Source of the DNA: Rhodoplanes sp963724735
Lineage (GTDB): Bacteria > Pseudomonadota > Alphaproteobacteria > Rhizobiales > Xanthobacteraceae
Direction: 5' to 3'
Assembly: GCA_963724735.1 (NCBI GenBank)
Contig: CAVRVX010000038.1
Span: forward strand, 58,286 to 122,285
Length of the DNA: 64,000 bases
The translations under genes and the position numbers were made by a program. The notes beneath the pieces are model-generated. The model worked only from the letters and a program-made list of their open reading frames with translations. It had not been told where the DNA came from and did not search any database. Position 1 is the first letter of the stretch; every line of letters starts with the position of its first letter. Of this stretch, positions 36,754 through 44,883 are shown piece after piece.

Positions 36754-36927
36754 GATTCTGGAGCGAGGTGCAACGGGTTTATGAAAACTGTATTTGGGAA
36801 TGTCTTTGCCAAGCTCTTTGAGGATCGCCTGGAATGGCGTCTTGAAACCGAGGCATTTTCTCGGCGTGAGATTTTCGCGGTGAGGGCCGCCAGGCGCTCG
36901 AGCGAAAGCGACAGATGCGAGCCGCGC
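36754..36927 (-). repeat. lhr/IS30 junction repeat, copy B (inverted)
   Basis: Reverse complement matches 26697-26865 over ~170 bp with a few short differences. Read on the minus strand it again encodes GSHLSLSLERLAALT followed by an IS30-type tail. It abruptly ends a DUF5330-like gene. Confidence 0.9.
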
Positions 36928-37106
36928 TGCACTGCATCAATCCTGGCACAGGTTTCGAGGGGCTGCGGACAGAACTGGCTAGCCGCCTGTGCTGCCAAGC
37001 CTTGACTGCGGTTCAGTTGTGACTCAGGCGCAGCGGGCCGGGAAGCGGGGCTCGGCAAATTACAGATCACGACACCCAGCCAGAACGCCATTCGGAAGAG
37101 CTTCAT
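36928..37106 (-). pseudogene. DUF5330-like exported protein, N-terminal part only
   Basis: ATG 37106 starts MKLFRMAFWLGVVICNLPSP, a signal-anchor-like segment, then SQGLAAQAASQFCPQPLETC, which resembles the DUF5330 family of Hyphomicrobiales as I recall it. Identity stops at CARIDAV where the lhr/IS30 repeat begins. This junction marks the right side of the decayed island against native sequence. Confidence 0.6.
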
Positions 37107-37431
37107 GGTCCTCGCAACTCCACGCTTCCTGGAGTGCGCTCGGCAAGACGCGGAATTTCCCCGCCAGGAGGCGCAACTCGTCGGAACGGTCTGCAGACAA
37201 AGGGTGTACTGGAAGAGACGTCAGGCTGGGAATATACGCGTTGTTAACGTTAACGGCCGCGCCACGCCCCCGCGTCGAAGTTTTGCCCGTGGGGCGTTGT
37301 TAACCCTTTTTTAACTCTGGCCTGGCGTAGCCCACCGCTATTGGGCACACCTATCGGACGCTTCCAGCATCGCCGAGCGAAGGCCGCATCGCGCGCGGAG
37401 CGTGGCGGGGCGAAGTCGCGTCCGAGGTCTC
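37107..37431. other. intergenic, AT-richer, between divergent genes
   Basis: No gene seen. GTTAACGTTAAC at 37241-37252 and GTTGTTAACCCTTTTTTAAC near 37295 make this the likely promoter region of the following protease gene and of the broken DUF5330 gene. Confidence 0.45.
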
Positions 37432-38079
37432 ATGATGGTCGCTACTGCGATCTCCAAAATCTTGAACGTGAAATCGGGAACGGTGTTGATCGCCGTACTC
37501 GCGGCGAGCGCCATCGACGCGCTCCCGGCCGTCGCCGGACCCCAGCGGCTCGCCCATGTTGCGGTTTCCGAAGTCACGCGGCCACCAGTCGGATGGATCG
37601 AGTTCTGTGCACGGCAACCGGGCGAGTGTGCCGGCGCCGGGACGGCGCCGCGCGACCTCGCTCTCTCCGCAGAGGCGTGGAAGGACCTGGTGCGCGTCAA
37701 CAAGTCGGTCAACAAGACGATCAAACCGCTGACCGATCTTGAACACTGGGGCCTGGTCGAGCGCTGGTCCTATCCCGATGACGGCTACGGTGACTGCGAG
37801 GACTACGTGTTGCTCAAGCGGCGCATGTTGATCCAGTCCGGCTGGCCGCGCGAGGCGTTGCTCGTGACCGTCGTACGCGACAGGAACGACGAAGGCCATG
37901 CCGTGTTAACGGTGACCACCAACAAGGGCGACTACGTCCTCGACAATCAGAACGAGGACATCCTGCTCTGGTCGGAGACCGGCTACCGTTTCGTCAAGCG
38001 CCAATCGCAGTCCAACCCCAACGTGTGGGTCTCGCTGGGCGATCAGCGGCCGGCGATCGCCACGGCGACCTCACGCTGA
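37432..38079 (+). CDS. bacterial transglutaminase-like cysteine proteinase (BTLCP)
   Basis: 215 aa from ATG 37432; GTG 37402 is possible. A signal peptide (about 1-32) is followed by WIEFCARQPGEC, then the catalytic Cys in YGDCEDYVLLKR, His in DEGHAVLTV and Asp in YVLDNQNEDI. These are the triad blocks of the BTLCP (DUF920) family, which is exported and may act on cell-surface adhesins, as LapG does. No LapD-like partner is adjacent, so a LapG role is not shown. Confidence 0.88.
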   Translation: MMVATAISKILNVKSGTVLIAVLAASAIDALPAVAGPQRLAHVAVSEVTRPPVGWIEFCARQPGECAGAGTAPRDLALSAEAWKDLVRVNKSVNKTIKPLTDLEHWGLVERWSYPDDGYGDCEDYVLLKRRMLIQSGWPREALLVTVVRDRNDEGHAVLTVTTNKGDYVLDNQNEDILLWSETGYRFVKRQSQSNPNVWVSLGDQRPAIATATSR

Positions 38080-38306
38080 ACACATAGGAGCGTTGCGACC
38101 TTCCGGTCGGGGCGTTTTCTTGCGGCAGGAAGCAAAAGGCCGCCCGGACGCGGCCCTTGCTGTTCGCATTGGCCTCGTATTTCGCACGCATGACTCGTTC
38201 CGGGGAGCATGGGAACCGCTTCCGACTCGCGGATTGAGACCATTGGTCTTCGTCGATCATCACGGTGAAAGAGTTGGCGAACAGTATCCGCGTGCTCATC
38301 ACAGCG

Positions 38307-38321
38307 ATAGCCAATCGCTAT
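38307..38321. promoter_or_regulatory. LysR-type box ATAG-N7-CTAT upstream of the peroxiredoxin gene
   Basis: ATAG-CCAATCG-CTAT, a T-N11-A dyad, about 225 bp before the chosen start at 38547. Flanks (CGATAG...CTATTGGATC) match the box before bufA at 42240. Confidence 0.6.
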
Positions 38322-38546
38322 TGGATCAGGCCGCGGCCGACCGGTTATGGTCGCCCCAGCTAATTCTCCTGTGTCGTCCGGCCACCTGGCGCTGGACCAA
38401 GCAAAAACCCTTGCAATAGGCGGGGAAGTGAGGTCGCTTGTCCACTGATGACCATAGAGAACAGACATGTGACCCGCCGCATGCTCCTCCCTCGCTGGCC
38501 TGTTCGATCGTTCCGGTCCCTGCGCCGGCCTACGGGCAGCTCTTTT

Positions 38547-39254
38547 ATGACGCTCCACCCTATGCCCGAAGCCATCCGGGAGACGTTCGAGCGCTGCCGG
38601 GACATGGACGCGTCGTTGAACGAGCGGCTCGAGGCTTTCGCGCAAGAGACCGGGCAGTTGAACCCGGCTTTCCAGGCCGCGGTCGAGCGCTTCGTGGCAC
38701 GCCTGCGCAATGCCGACGCCGGCGCCGCCGCCCCGCAGGTCGGCGATGTGATGCCGGGCTTCCTGCTTCCCGACTATGCCGGCCATCTTGTCAGCCTGGA
38801 GGACTTGCTTGAAAAGGGCCCGGTCGCCCTCACCCTCCACCGCGGCCACTGGTGTCCCTATTGCCGCATCAACATTACGGCGCTGGCGCAGGCGCATCAG
38901 GATGTCGCAAAGACCGGCGGGCAGGTCGTCGCGATCCTCCCCGACCTGCAGCAATTCGCCGAGGAGTTCCGAGCCGAGGCGCATGCGTCCTTTCCGGTGC
39001 TCAGCGATGTCGACAACGGATACGCGGTCGGTTTGAATCTGGTGGTGTGGATGGGCGAGGAAATGACGGACTTGGTCAGGAGGTTTGGAATTGATTTGCC
39101 CAGCTATCAGGGCAACGAATCCTGGACCTTCCCCATTCCCGCGACCTTCGTCATCGGCGGCGACGGACGGATCAAGGCTCGTTTCGTGGATCCCGATTAC
39201 CGCAAGCGCATGCCGATCGAGACCCTGTTGGATACGCTCAGGAACGCCCGTTAA
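38547..39254 (+). CDS. peroxiredoxin-like (AhpC/TSA) protein with a CPYC motif
   Basis: 235 aa from ATG 38547; an upstream ATG (38448) lacks a good ribosome site. The N-terminal ~60 residues are helical. The thioredoxin-fold part has PQVGDVMPGFLLPDYAGHLV, then TLHRGHWCPYCRINI with the redox-active CPYC, and IPATFVIGGDGRIKARFVDP. It should reduce peroxides or disulfides. The ATAG box upstream and a convergent LysR gene suggest stress-induced expression. Confidence 0.83.
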   Translation: MTLHPMPEAIRETFERCRDMDASLNERLEAFAQETGQLNPAFQAAVERFVARLRNADAGAAAPQVGDVMPGFLLPDYAGHLVSLEDLLEKGPVALTLHRGHWCPYCRINITALAQAHQDVAKTGGQVVAILPDLQQFAEEFRAEAHASFPVLSDVDNGYAVGLNLVVWMGEEMTDLVRRFGIDLPSYQGNESWTFPIPATFVIGGDGRIKARFVDPDYRKRMPIETLLDTLRNAR

Positions 39255-39296
39255 CGGTGTTTCCGTCCATCGACGTTGCACGGGCCCGAACCAGGC

Positions 39297-40184
39297 TCAG
39301 TTCAACGATCGCCCCCAGTTGTAGGCGCGCAGCAGCTTGACGGCCGCGGATGCAACCGGCGTGCGCTCGCGCCCGGCCACGCCGTAAAGATAGATGGTTC
39401 GCCGCAGATCGAGGCCCACGATCGATGCGCGCACCAGGGTCGGAGGACGAGACGAACTCGACGGAACGATCGCAATGCCGAAATCGGCTTCGAGCATCTG
39501 CATCAGATCGCGTTCACATGTCAGTTCATGCGTTCGCTCGACATTGAGCTCGGCGCTGCGCAGCAGTTCGGCGATCTCACCCGCGTGCTCGCAATAGGTT
39601 CGCGTCAGCAACCGCTCCTGCCGGAGCTCTTCGATCTCCACGGCGCCGCGGTTGGCAAGCCGATGCTCGGCATTCAGCAACAGATCGAATTGCTCCGAGA
39701 ACAATGGCCAGCGATCGAAGCGCTCCCAGCTGTCGTCGAGCCCGGCGATAATGCCGAACTCGACGTCGCCGCCTTTGAGGAGCTCCGCCACTTCCAGGGC
39801 GGTTCCGCGCAGGAGCTTGATCTCGAGACCGGGAAAATGCCGGCTCAACTCGCGCAGATGAGGGACGAATGGATTGCAGTCGATGCTGCGCGAGAGCGCC
39901 ATGCGCAAGGATGCGATGTCTCCGCGCGTGATGGAAGAAGCGAGCGACTTTGCGCCAAGCGCGCTTTCATAGCATCGCTGCAACAGCGGCAGCATGCGTT
40001 GGCCGAGCTCCGTCAGCTGAGCCTGCGGCCGTTCCCGCCGGAAAAGGTCTCCCCCGAGTTCGGCTTCGAGTTGCCGAATGGCCCGCGTCAGCGAGGGCTG
40101 AGCGACATGGCATTCCTCAGCCGCCCGCGTGAAGTTGCGCGTGCCTGCCACCGCCAGGAAATATCTGACTTGATGCATCTCCAT
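39297..40184 (-). CDS. LysR-family transcriptional regulator
   Basis: 295 aa. The winged HTH (residues 1-60) reads MHQVRYFLAVAGTRNFTRAA and HVAQPSLTRAIRQLEAELG. The effector domain (about 90-290) contains three cysteines (SIDCNPF, RTYCEHAGE, ELTCERDLM), so redox sensing is possible but unproven. It is the nearest candidate to bind the four ATAG-N7-CTAT boxes in this region. It is convergent with the peroxiredoxin gene, so it is not a classic divergent LysR pair. No box of this kind precedes its own start. Confidence 0.9.
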   Translation of the reverse strand: MEMHQVRYFLAVAGTRNFTRAAEECHVAQPSLTRAIRQLEAELGGDLFRRERPQAQLTELGQRMLPLLQRCYESALGAKSLASSITRGDIASLRMALSRSIDCNPFVPHLRELSRHFPGLEIKLLRGTALEVAELLKGGDVEFGIIAGLDDSWERFDRWPLFSEQFDLLLNAEHRLANRGAVEIEELRQERLLTRTYCEHAGEIAELLRSAELNVERTHELTCERDLMQMLEADFGIAIVPSSSSRPPTLVRASIVGLDLRRTIYLYGVAGRERTPVASAAVKLLRAYNWGRSLN

Positions 40185-40421
40185 TCGACGCAGCCTGTCG
40201 CAAAGACCTTGTATGGGACGATTGCCATTAGGTTATCTCGAATACAACTTATCTCCTGTTCGATCCAGCGACAACTCGTCCGACCCATCTGGGTGGCCTG
40301 CGGCGGGATACGGGGCGGAGCGAACCACGAAGCTTGCCGTCCTGAGGTCTCGGGCGGGCAGTCGAGATCGACGTGATGTCGGGCCAAGAGTTCGAACCGA
40401 TGAGCGCGACGATGCGGTCTT

Positions 40422-40694
40422 TCAGCGCCTTCTTGAGTCAGGCGGCTGCCTTTTCGAGCTGATGCTTAAGCGTTTCTTCGCTTCCTGGTCGCCGCGGCAA
40501 ACGATGTAGCGCCGGCCGGTCAGCATCACAGTCTTGGCGTCGCAGACCGCTGTGCTTCCTAGCTTAGTCAAATGACCATAGCGCCGTTCTATCGAAATGG
40601 TAGCCGAACGGCATTTCAATTCATCGTCGGCGCCGCGCACAATTAATTTTATAACTGCCCGCCGATCGCGGTAAACCAGAGGCTTGACGGCCAT
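40422..40694 (-). CDS. small hypothetical protein
   Basis: 90 aa from ATG 40694 (MAVKPLVYRDRRAVIKLIVR). A beta-rich, basic sequence with GADDELKCRSATISIERRYG and TVMLTGRRYIVCRGDQEAKK, with no family I recognise. Lower GC than its neighbours. It could be a real orphan or chance; no clear ribosome site. Confidence 0.35.
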   Translation of the reverse strand: MAVKPLVYRDRRAVIKLIVRGADDELKCRSATISIERRYGHLTKLGSTAVCDAKTVMLTGRRYIVCRGDQEAKKRLSISSKRQPPDSRRR

Positions 40695-41018
40695 GACATC
40701 GTCTGACGTGACGTTCGATCCGGATAGAAACTGCCTTTGGTGTCCCGGTCGAACGACGGCCCCCATGCGATCGCCGTTTACGAAGGGTGCCCGGTCCTTG
40801 TCTCCCGCGCTCGAAACCGGCGCATTCCCAGAAGGGATCGACGTTTACCACTGGCTCTGCCGAGGCTCCCGGCCGCCCTCCAAGCGAACGCAGCGCCTTC
40901 CTCCGCGCTCGGCGGCGCCGAACGGCTTTCCAGGCCTGTCGAAGAGGTTCTTGCCGACATCAATGCCGACCACGGCAATCGCGCAGGCCCTGCGCACCTG
41001 ACCAAAAAACCGAAGCCC
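40695..41018. other. no gene recognised
   Basis: Upstream region of the HAD gene. The HAD reading frame is open through this stretch, but its content does not look like a HAD extension, and the Tat signal starts at 41019. Confidence 0.4.
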
Positions 41019-41813
41019 ATGACCCAAATCACTGGTAAGGGCCCCAGGCGGTTGGACCGGCGGCAGGTTATGCAGCTCACGGCCGCGGGAGCGGCGACCG
41101 CTGTCCTGACGTCTGATACCTTGGCGCAGAGCTTCATTCAGACGCCAGTCAAAGCGATTGGCTTCGATGCCTTCGTGACCTTCGATCCGCGTCCGATTTT
41201 TGCGCTTACGGAGCAATTGTTCCCCGGCAAGGGGGGCCAAATCAGCAATCTCTGGCGCATCCGCCAGTTCGAATACGCCTGGCTGCGCACGCTGTGCCGG
41301 CGATACGTCGATTTCTGGAAAGTAACGGAGGACGCGCTCGTCTACGCCGCCGCATCGGCCAAAGTGGAATTAACCGCGGAAAAACGCGACCGGCTGATGG
41401 AGGCATATCTCACAATTAAGGCTTATCCCGATGTCTTGCCTGCGCTGCAAGCGCTGCGTATAGCAGGAATCCGACTTGCCTTCGTGTCGAACATGACCGA
41501 GCGAATGCTCGATGCTGCAACTCGTAGTTCCGGGCTGGACGGTCTGTTTGAGCAAATTCTCTCTACTGATCGCGTGCGCGCGTACAAACCGGACCCACGT
41601 GCATATCAGATGGCCATCGATGCGTTCGGCCTGCGGCGCGAGGACATCGTCTTTGCCGCGTTCGGCGGGTGGGACGCGGCGGGCGCAAAATCCTTTGGCT
41701 ACCGGACGTTCTGGGCCAATCGTTTGAAGCTTCCAGCGGAAGAACTCGACGCCATGCCGGATGCGATCGGCGACAGCATGACCGATCTGCTGCGGTTCGT
41801 GGGGCTGGCCTAA
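41019..41813 (+). CDS. Tat-exported haloacid dehalogenase-type HAD hydrolase
   Basis: 264 aa from ATG 41019. The N-terminus has a twin-arginine signal (RRLDRRQVMQLTAAGAATAV). The mature part shows HAD type II blocks: nucleophile Asp in IGFDAFVTFDPRPIF, Ser/Asn in FVSNMTERML, Lys in RAYKPDPRAYQMA, and FAAFGGWDAAGAKSFGYRTF for motif IV. The family includes (S)-2-haloacid dehalogenases, which are usually cytoplasmic. Export would be less usual, and the FDAFVTF core differs from the common FDAYGT. Substrate uncertain. Confidence 0.8.
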   Translation: MTQITGKGPRRLDRRQVMQLTAAGAATAVLTSDTLAQSFIQTPVKAIGFDAFVTFDPRPIFALTEQLFPGKGGQISNLWRIRQFEYAWLRTLCRRYVDFWKVTEDALVYAAASAKVELTAEKRDRLMEAYLTIKAYPDVLPALQALRIAGIRLAFVSNMTERMLDAATRSSGLDGLFEQILSTDRVRAYKPDPRAYQMAIDAFGLRREDIVFAAFGGWDAAGAKSFGYRTFWANRLKLPAEELDAMPDAIGDSMTDLLRFVGLA

Positions 41814-42239
41814 GCCCAAGTCCACGCGTTCGCCGGGTCGATGCAGGAGGATATGGCGAAGACGCAAGGCTCCACGCGCACGAGTACCGACGACGGGACA
41901 CCTTTGCTGACGCGCCGTTCATCTGATCCCGCGTGACAGTAATCGCCGACGAGGGCTCGCACTCTCGCCCGGCGAGTCAAAGATGCACATCGTCGAGCCA
42001 CGCACGCGGCACCCACGCATGCACCGAGACCCGACAGCCCGCGAAGGCAACGAGCACGACGCCCGCTCAATGAGGCCACGCAGCGCCACGGTCGCCTCTT
42101 GACGATCCTGGGGACCGCTGAGCGCGTCGGCACGGAGCGCGACCTTCGGCGTCCACCACATTGGAATAATTCGGCCGGAAGGGAATTCGCGCGAGCGGCG
42201 TGACGGCCTTTCTTGGCGTTAATTGCGCCTGGCGCTGCG
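41814..42239. other. intergenic with a possible serine-recombinase remnant
   Basis: On the minus strand 42070-42160 reads KVALRADALSGPQDRQEATV and ALRGLIER, which resembles the C-terminal helix of large serine recombinases (resolvases). No start or catalytic part is present and later frames decay. Low confidence; otherwise empty. Confidence 0.35.
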
Positions 42240-42254
42240 ATAGTCTTTGGCTAT
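42240..42254. promoter_or_regulatory. LysR-type box ATAG-N7-CTAT upstream of bufA
   Basis: ATAG-TCTTTGG-CTAT about 100 bp before the bufA start. Flanking CGATAG...CTATCGGATC is nearly that of the box at 38307. Confidence 0.65.
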
Positions 42255-42352
42255 CGGATCGATCGGCGAACGGTATTTCACCGCGCGGGCGGGATTGCGC
42301 ATCAATTCGTGACCCGATCATGGGCCTGCTTTCATGCCAAGGAGCAAATGCG

Positions 42353-42646
42353 ATGACCCCGAAGACCGCCGCCACCTCGCTCACCCTCGCCAGCTCGCTC
42401 GCCGCCGCGCTGTCGCTGCTCGCCGCCACCGCTTCGGCCCAGCCGAAGCCGGAGCAGCCGGGCATGGACAAGTGTTATGGGATTTCGCTGAAGGGCGATA
42501 ATGACTGCGCCGCCGGTCCCGGCACCACCTGCGCCGGCACCTCGAAGGTCGACTACCAGGGCAATTCCTGGAAATACGTCGCCAAGGGCACCTGCACGAC
42601 CATTTCGACTCCGAAAGGCAACGGTTCGCTTACGCCCAAGACCTGA
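42353..42646 (+). CDS. bufA: bufferin precursor (DUF2282), copper-binding RiPP
   Basis: 97 aa with AAGGAG at 42339-42344. A signal peptide (about 1-29, ...AATASA) precedes a short core with four cysteines: DKCYG, DNDC, GTTC, KGTC. The DUF2282 pattern KCYGI..KG.NDCA...CAG..KVD...W.YV.KGTC is complete. In Caulobacter this family is the precursor of bufferin-1, whose Cys residues are modified by a DUF692/MNIO enzyme and which chelates copper in the periplasm. The MNIO and DUF2063 genes follow directly. Function here is by family and context. Confidence 0.88.
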   Translation: MTPKTAATSLTLASSLAAALSLLAATASAQPKPEQPGMDKCYGISLKGDNDCAAGPGTTCAGTSKVDYQGNSWKYVAKGTCTTISTPKGNGSLTPKT

Positions 42647-42743
42647 AGATGAGCCCTGGCGGAGCGCGCAACGGTCCTGCGCGCTTCGCCCCCTCTCGCC
42701 TGAACCATCCCGCACGGACCACGAACGACGCGGAGGCGGTCTC

Positions 42744-43616
42744 ATGAACGCGGCGACCTCGCTCCCCACCGATGTCGGCGTCGGTTTCAAGCCGGAGCAT
42801 GCCCGCGACGTGATCGAGGGCGAACGCCGCGTGGCCTTTTTCGAGGTGCATGCGGAAAACTATATGGGCGCGGGCGGTCCGCCACATGCGATCCTGGAGC
42901 GCTTGCGTGCCAGCTATCCGCTGTCCTTGCACGGCGTGGGGCTGTCGATCGGCGGCGCACGCCCACTCGATCGCCGGCATCTCGCCCGGTTGCGCCGCTT
43001 GATCGCGCGCTACCAGCCGAATGCCTTCTCCGAACACCTCGCCTGGTCGACGCATGATGGGGCGTTTTTTAACGACCTGCTGCCGGTTCCATATGACGGC
43101 GCAACGCTCGCGCTGGTTTGCGAGCATATCGACGAGGTGCAGACGGCGCTGCGCACGCGCATGCTCTTGGAAAACCCCTCGACCTATGTCGCCTTCGAGA
43201 CCTCGACCATGAGCGAACTCGAGTTCCTGCGTGAGGTGGTCCGAACGACGGGGTGCGGCCTCCTGCTCGACGTGAACAACGTCTATGTCTCGGCGGTCAA
43301 TCACGGCTTCGACCCGGTCGCCTATCTCGATGCGTTTCCGGTCGAGCATGTGGGCGAAATTCATCTCGCCGGCTTCGCCGAGGATCGCGACGATGCGGGC
43401 GCGCGGCTGCTGATCGATTCGCATGAATGCGAGGTCGCCGAAAGCGTGTGGTCGCTCTATCGGCGCGCATTGAGGCGCACCGGCCCGGTTCCGACCCTGA
43501 TCGAATGGGACAACGAGGTTCCCGCCTTTCCGGTGCTCGTCGCGCAGGCGCGGCGTGCCCGGGCGATCATGACGGCCGAGGGCGGTTCGAGAGGCCCTTG
43601 TCACGCCGCCGCCTGA
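42744..43616 (+). CDS. bufB: bufferin-modifying multinuclear iron oxidase (MNIO, DUF692)
   Basis: 290 aa from ATG 42744 with GGAGG upstream. A TIM-barrel with iron-ligand blocks: FFEVHAENYMG, LSLHGVGLSIGG, NAFSEHLAWS, RMLLENPSTY, LLLDVNNVYVSAVNHGFDP, GEIHLAGF, LIDSHE and LIEWDNEVPA. All His, Asp and Glu blocks of DUF692 are present, so it should be active. It oxidises cysteines of the precursor, to thiooxazole-type rings in the studied case. It lies between bufA and the DUF2063 partner in one operon. Confidence 0.93.
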   Translation: MNAATSLPTDVGVGFKPEHARDVIEGERRVAFFEVHAENYMGAGGPPHAILERLRASYPLSLHGVGLSIGGARPLDRRHLARLRRLIARYQPNAFSEHLAWSTHDGAFFNDLLPVPYDGATLALVCEHIDEVQTALRTRMLLENPSTYVAFETSTMSELEFLREVVRTTGCGLLLDVNNVYVSAVNHGFDPVAYLDAFPVEHVGEIHLAGFAEDRDDAGARLLIDSHECEVAESVWSLYRRALRRTGPVPTLIEWDNEVPAFPVLVAQARRARAIMTAEGGSRGPCHAAA

Positions 43617-43639
43617 CTGGTCCAGAGCGAGTCGCATCG

Positions 43640-44401
43640 ATGTCCGATCTCGACGACCTGCAGAACGAATTCGCGAGCTCGCTTATGAACGGGGCAAAGC
43701 CGGTACCCGCTGCGATTCGCGGCGCTGCGCGCGGGCCGGCCGAGCGGCGCTTCGCCGTCTATCGCAACAATGTCATGGTCGGCCTCGTGAATGCGCTTGC
43801 GACCAGGTTTCCGGTCACGCTCCGGCTGGTCGGCGAGGAGTTCTTCCGCGCGATGGCGCGCATCTATGTCGAGCGCGAGCCGCCGCGCTCGCCCGTCATG
43901 CTGCTCTACGGCACGACATTCCCGACTTTCATCAAACGGTTCGAACCGGCCGCGGCCATCCCCTATCTGAGCGAGGTGGCCTGGCTCGAAATGGCGCGCG
44001 GACGCGCTTATCACGCGGCGGATGCAAAGCCCCTCGATGCTTCGGCCTTCGCGGCAGTGCCGACCGATCGGCTGAGCGAGACGCGGGTCAGGCTCCACCC
44101 GTCGGTCTCGATCATGTCGTCGGACTATCCGATCGTTTCCATCTGGGAGGCCCACCAGCAGGCGGAGGATCCGAGTTCGCCGGTGGCGTGGGAGGCCGAG
44201 GACGCGTTGGTGGCGCGGCCCTTCGGCGAGGTCGAGGTCCGGCGGCTGCCGCCGGGCGTAGCCGCCTTCCTGCGCGAGCTGGAAGCCGGCGGCGTCATCG
44301 GCGCGGCGGTTGAGCGCGGCGGTCGCGCTGTTGATCGGTTCGATCCGGCCGCAGCGTTCACCGTCCTGATCGGCGCGAACATCGCGATCGGCTTGCGGTG
44401 A
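43640..44401 (+). CDS. bufC: bufferin maturation partner (DUF2063)
   Basis: 253 aa. The N-terminal DUF2063 domain reads QNEFASSLMNGAKPVPAAIR, ERRFAVYRNNVMVGLVNALA and FPVTLRLVGEEFFRAMARIY. The C-terminal part (from about 150) resembles the BufC second domain with VSIMSSDYPIVSIWEAHQ. These proteins bring the precursor to the MNIO enzyme. It starts 23 bp after bufB and completes the bufABC operon. The usual fourth gene, DoxX, is not adjacent; a doxX lies at 48.7-49.1 kb. Confidence 0.9.
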   Translation: MSDLDDLQNEFASSLMNGAKPVPAAIRGAARGPAERRFAVYRNNVMVGLVNALATRFPVTLRLVGEEFFRAMARIYVEREPPRSPVMLLYGTTFPTFIKRFEPAAAIPYLSEVAWLEMARGRAYHAADAKPLDASAFAAVPTDRLSETRVRLHPSVSIMSSDYPIVSIWEAHQQAEDPSSPVAWEAEDALVARPFGEVEVRRLPPGVAAFLRELEAGGVIGAAVERGGRAVDRFDPAAAFTVLIGANIAIGLR

Positions 44402-44408
44402 CGCGGCG

Positions 44409-44699
44409 TCACGCAGGAACAGGAGTCGATCGCTTCCGCTCGCTGCGACGCGACGAATGGAGGGCCGGCCACGCCAATGCCAGCACCAGGATCGGATAGA
44501 GCGAGGACAGCCGATAGAGCGCGTCGAGCGGCAGGCTCGCCTGCAGGGCGCCGACCAGCCAGGACCCGACGCCGACGCCGGTCATGAGGGCGGCAATCAG
44601 CATCGACGAGACCCAGGCCACGCTGTCGGGAAAGCGGTCGACCGCGAGCGAGAGCGCCGGCCCCGACATTGATCTCAGGATTGTCATAGGGGTGCTCAT
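44409..44699 (-). CDS. small membrane protein of unknown function
   Basis: 96 aa with about two to three hydrophobic segments (SVAWVSSMLIAALMTGVGVG; LSSLYPILVLALAWPAL). No family recognised. Its ATG overlaps the stop of the upstream minus-strand fragment (TAATG), so it belongs to the SDR operon. Convergent with bufC, 7 bp apart. Confidence 0.55.
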   Translation of the reverse strand: MSTPMTILRSMSGPALSLAVDRFPDSVAWVSSMLIAALMTGVGVGSWLVGALQASLPLDALYRLSSLYPILVLALAWPALHSSRRSERKRSTPVPA

Positions 44700-44879
44700 T
44701 ACTCGGCCGCCTCACGAATTCGCTGGCTGCTCCAGAAGGCGGGAATCTCCTTGCGGTAATGGCGCAGCACCAGATTGGCGATCAGGCCGGTTCCGCCGGC
44801 CGGCTTCCGCAAGCCTGAATGCCGCGGCCGCGCCGCCGGCGCCGGACCCGACAATGATCGCGTCATAGAGCTCGGTCAT
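44699..44879 (-). pseudogene. fusion scar: GMC oxidoreductase start joined to another C-terminus
   Basis: ATG 44879 begins MTELYDAIIVGSGAGGAAAA followed by FRLAEAG, the FAD-binding start of a GMC-type oxidoreductase. Identity is then lost. In another frame the last part reads GLIANLVLRHYRKEIPAFWS and ends in REAAE at TAA 44699-44701, which looks like a genuine C-terminus coupled to the next gene. About 1.5 kb or more has probably been deleted between the two ends. SDR-GMC gene pairs are common. Confidence 0.6.
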
Positions 44880-44883
44880 TGTC

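Noticed and set aside
38130..38160. GGCCGC/GCGGCC hairpin after the BTLCP gene as a terminator
   Set aside because: Only a 6-bp stem and no T run; too weak to list.
39276..40376. Plus-strand frame opposite the LysR gene
   Set aside because: No recognisable domain; the minus strand carries a full LysR protein.
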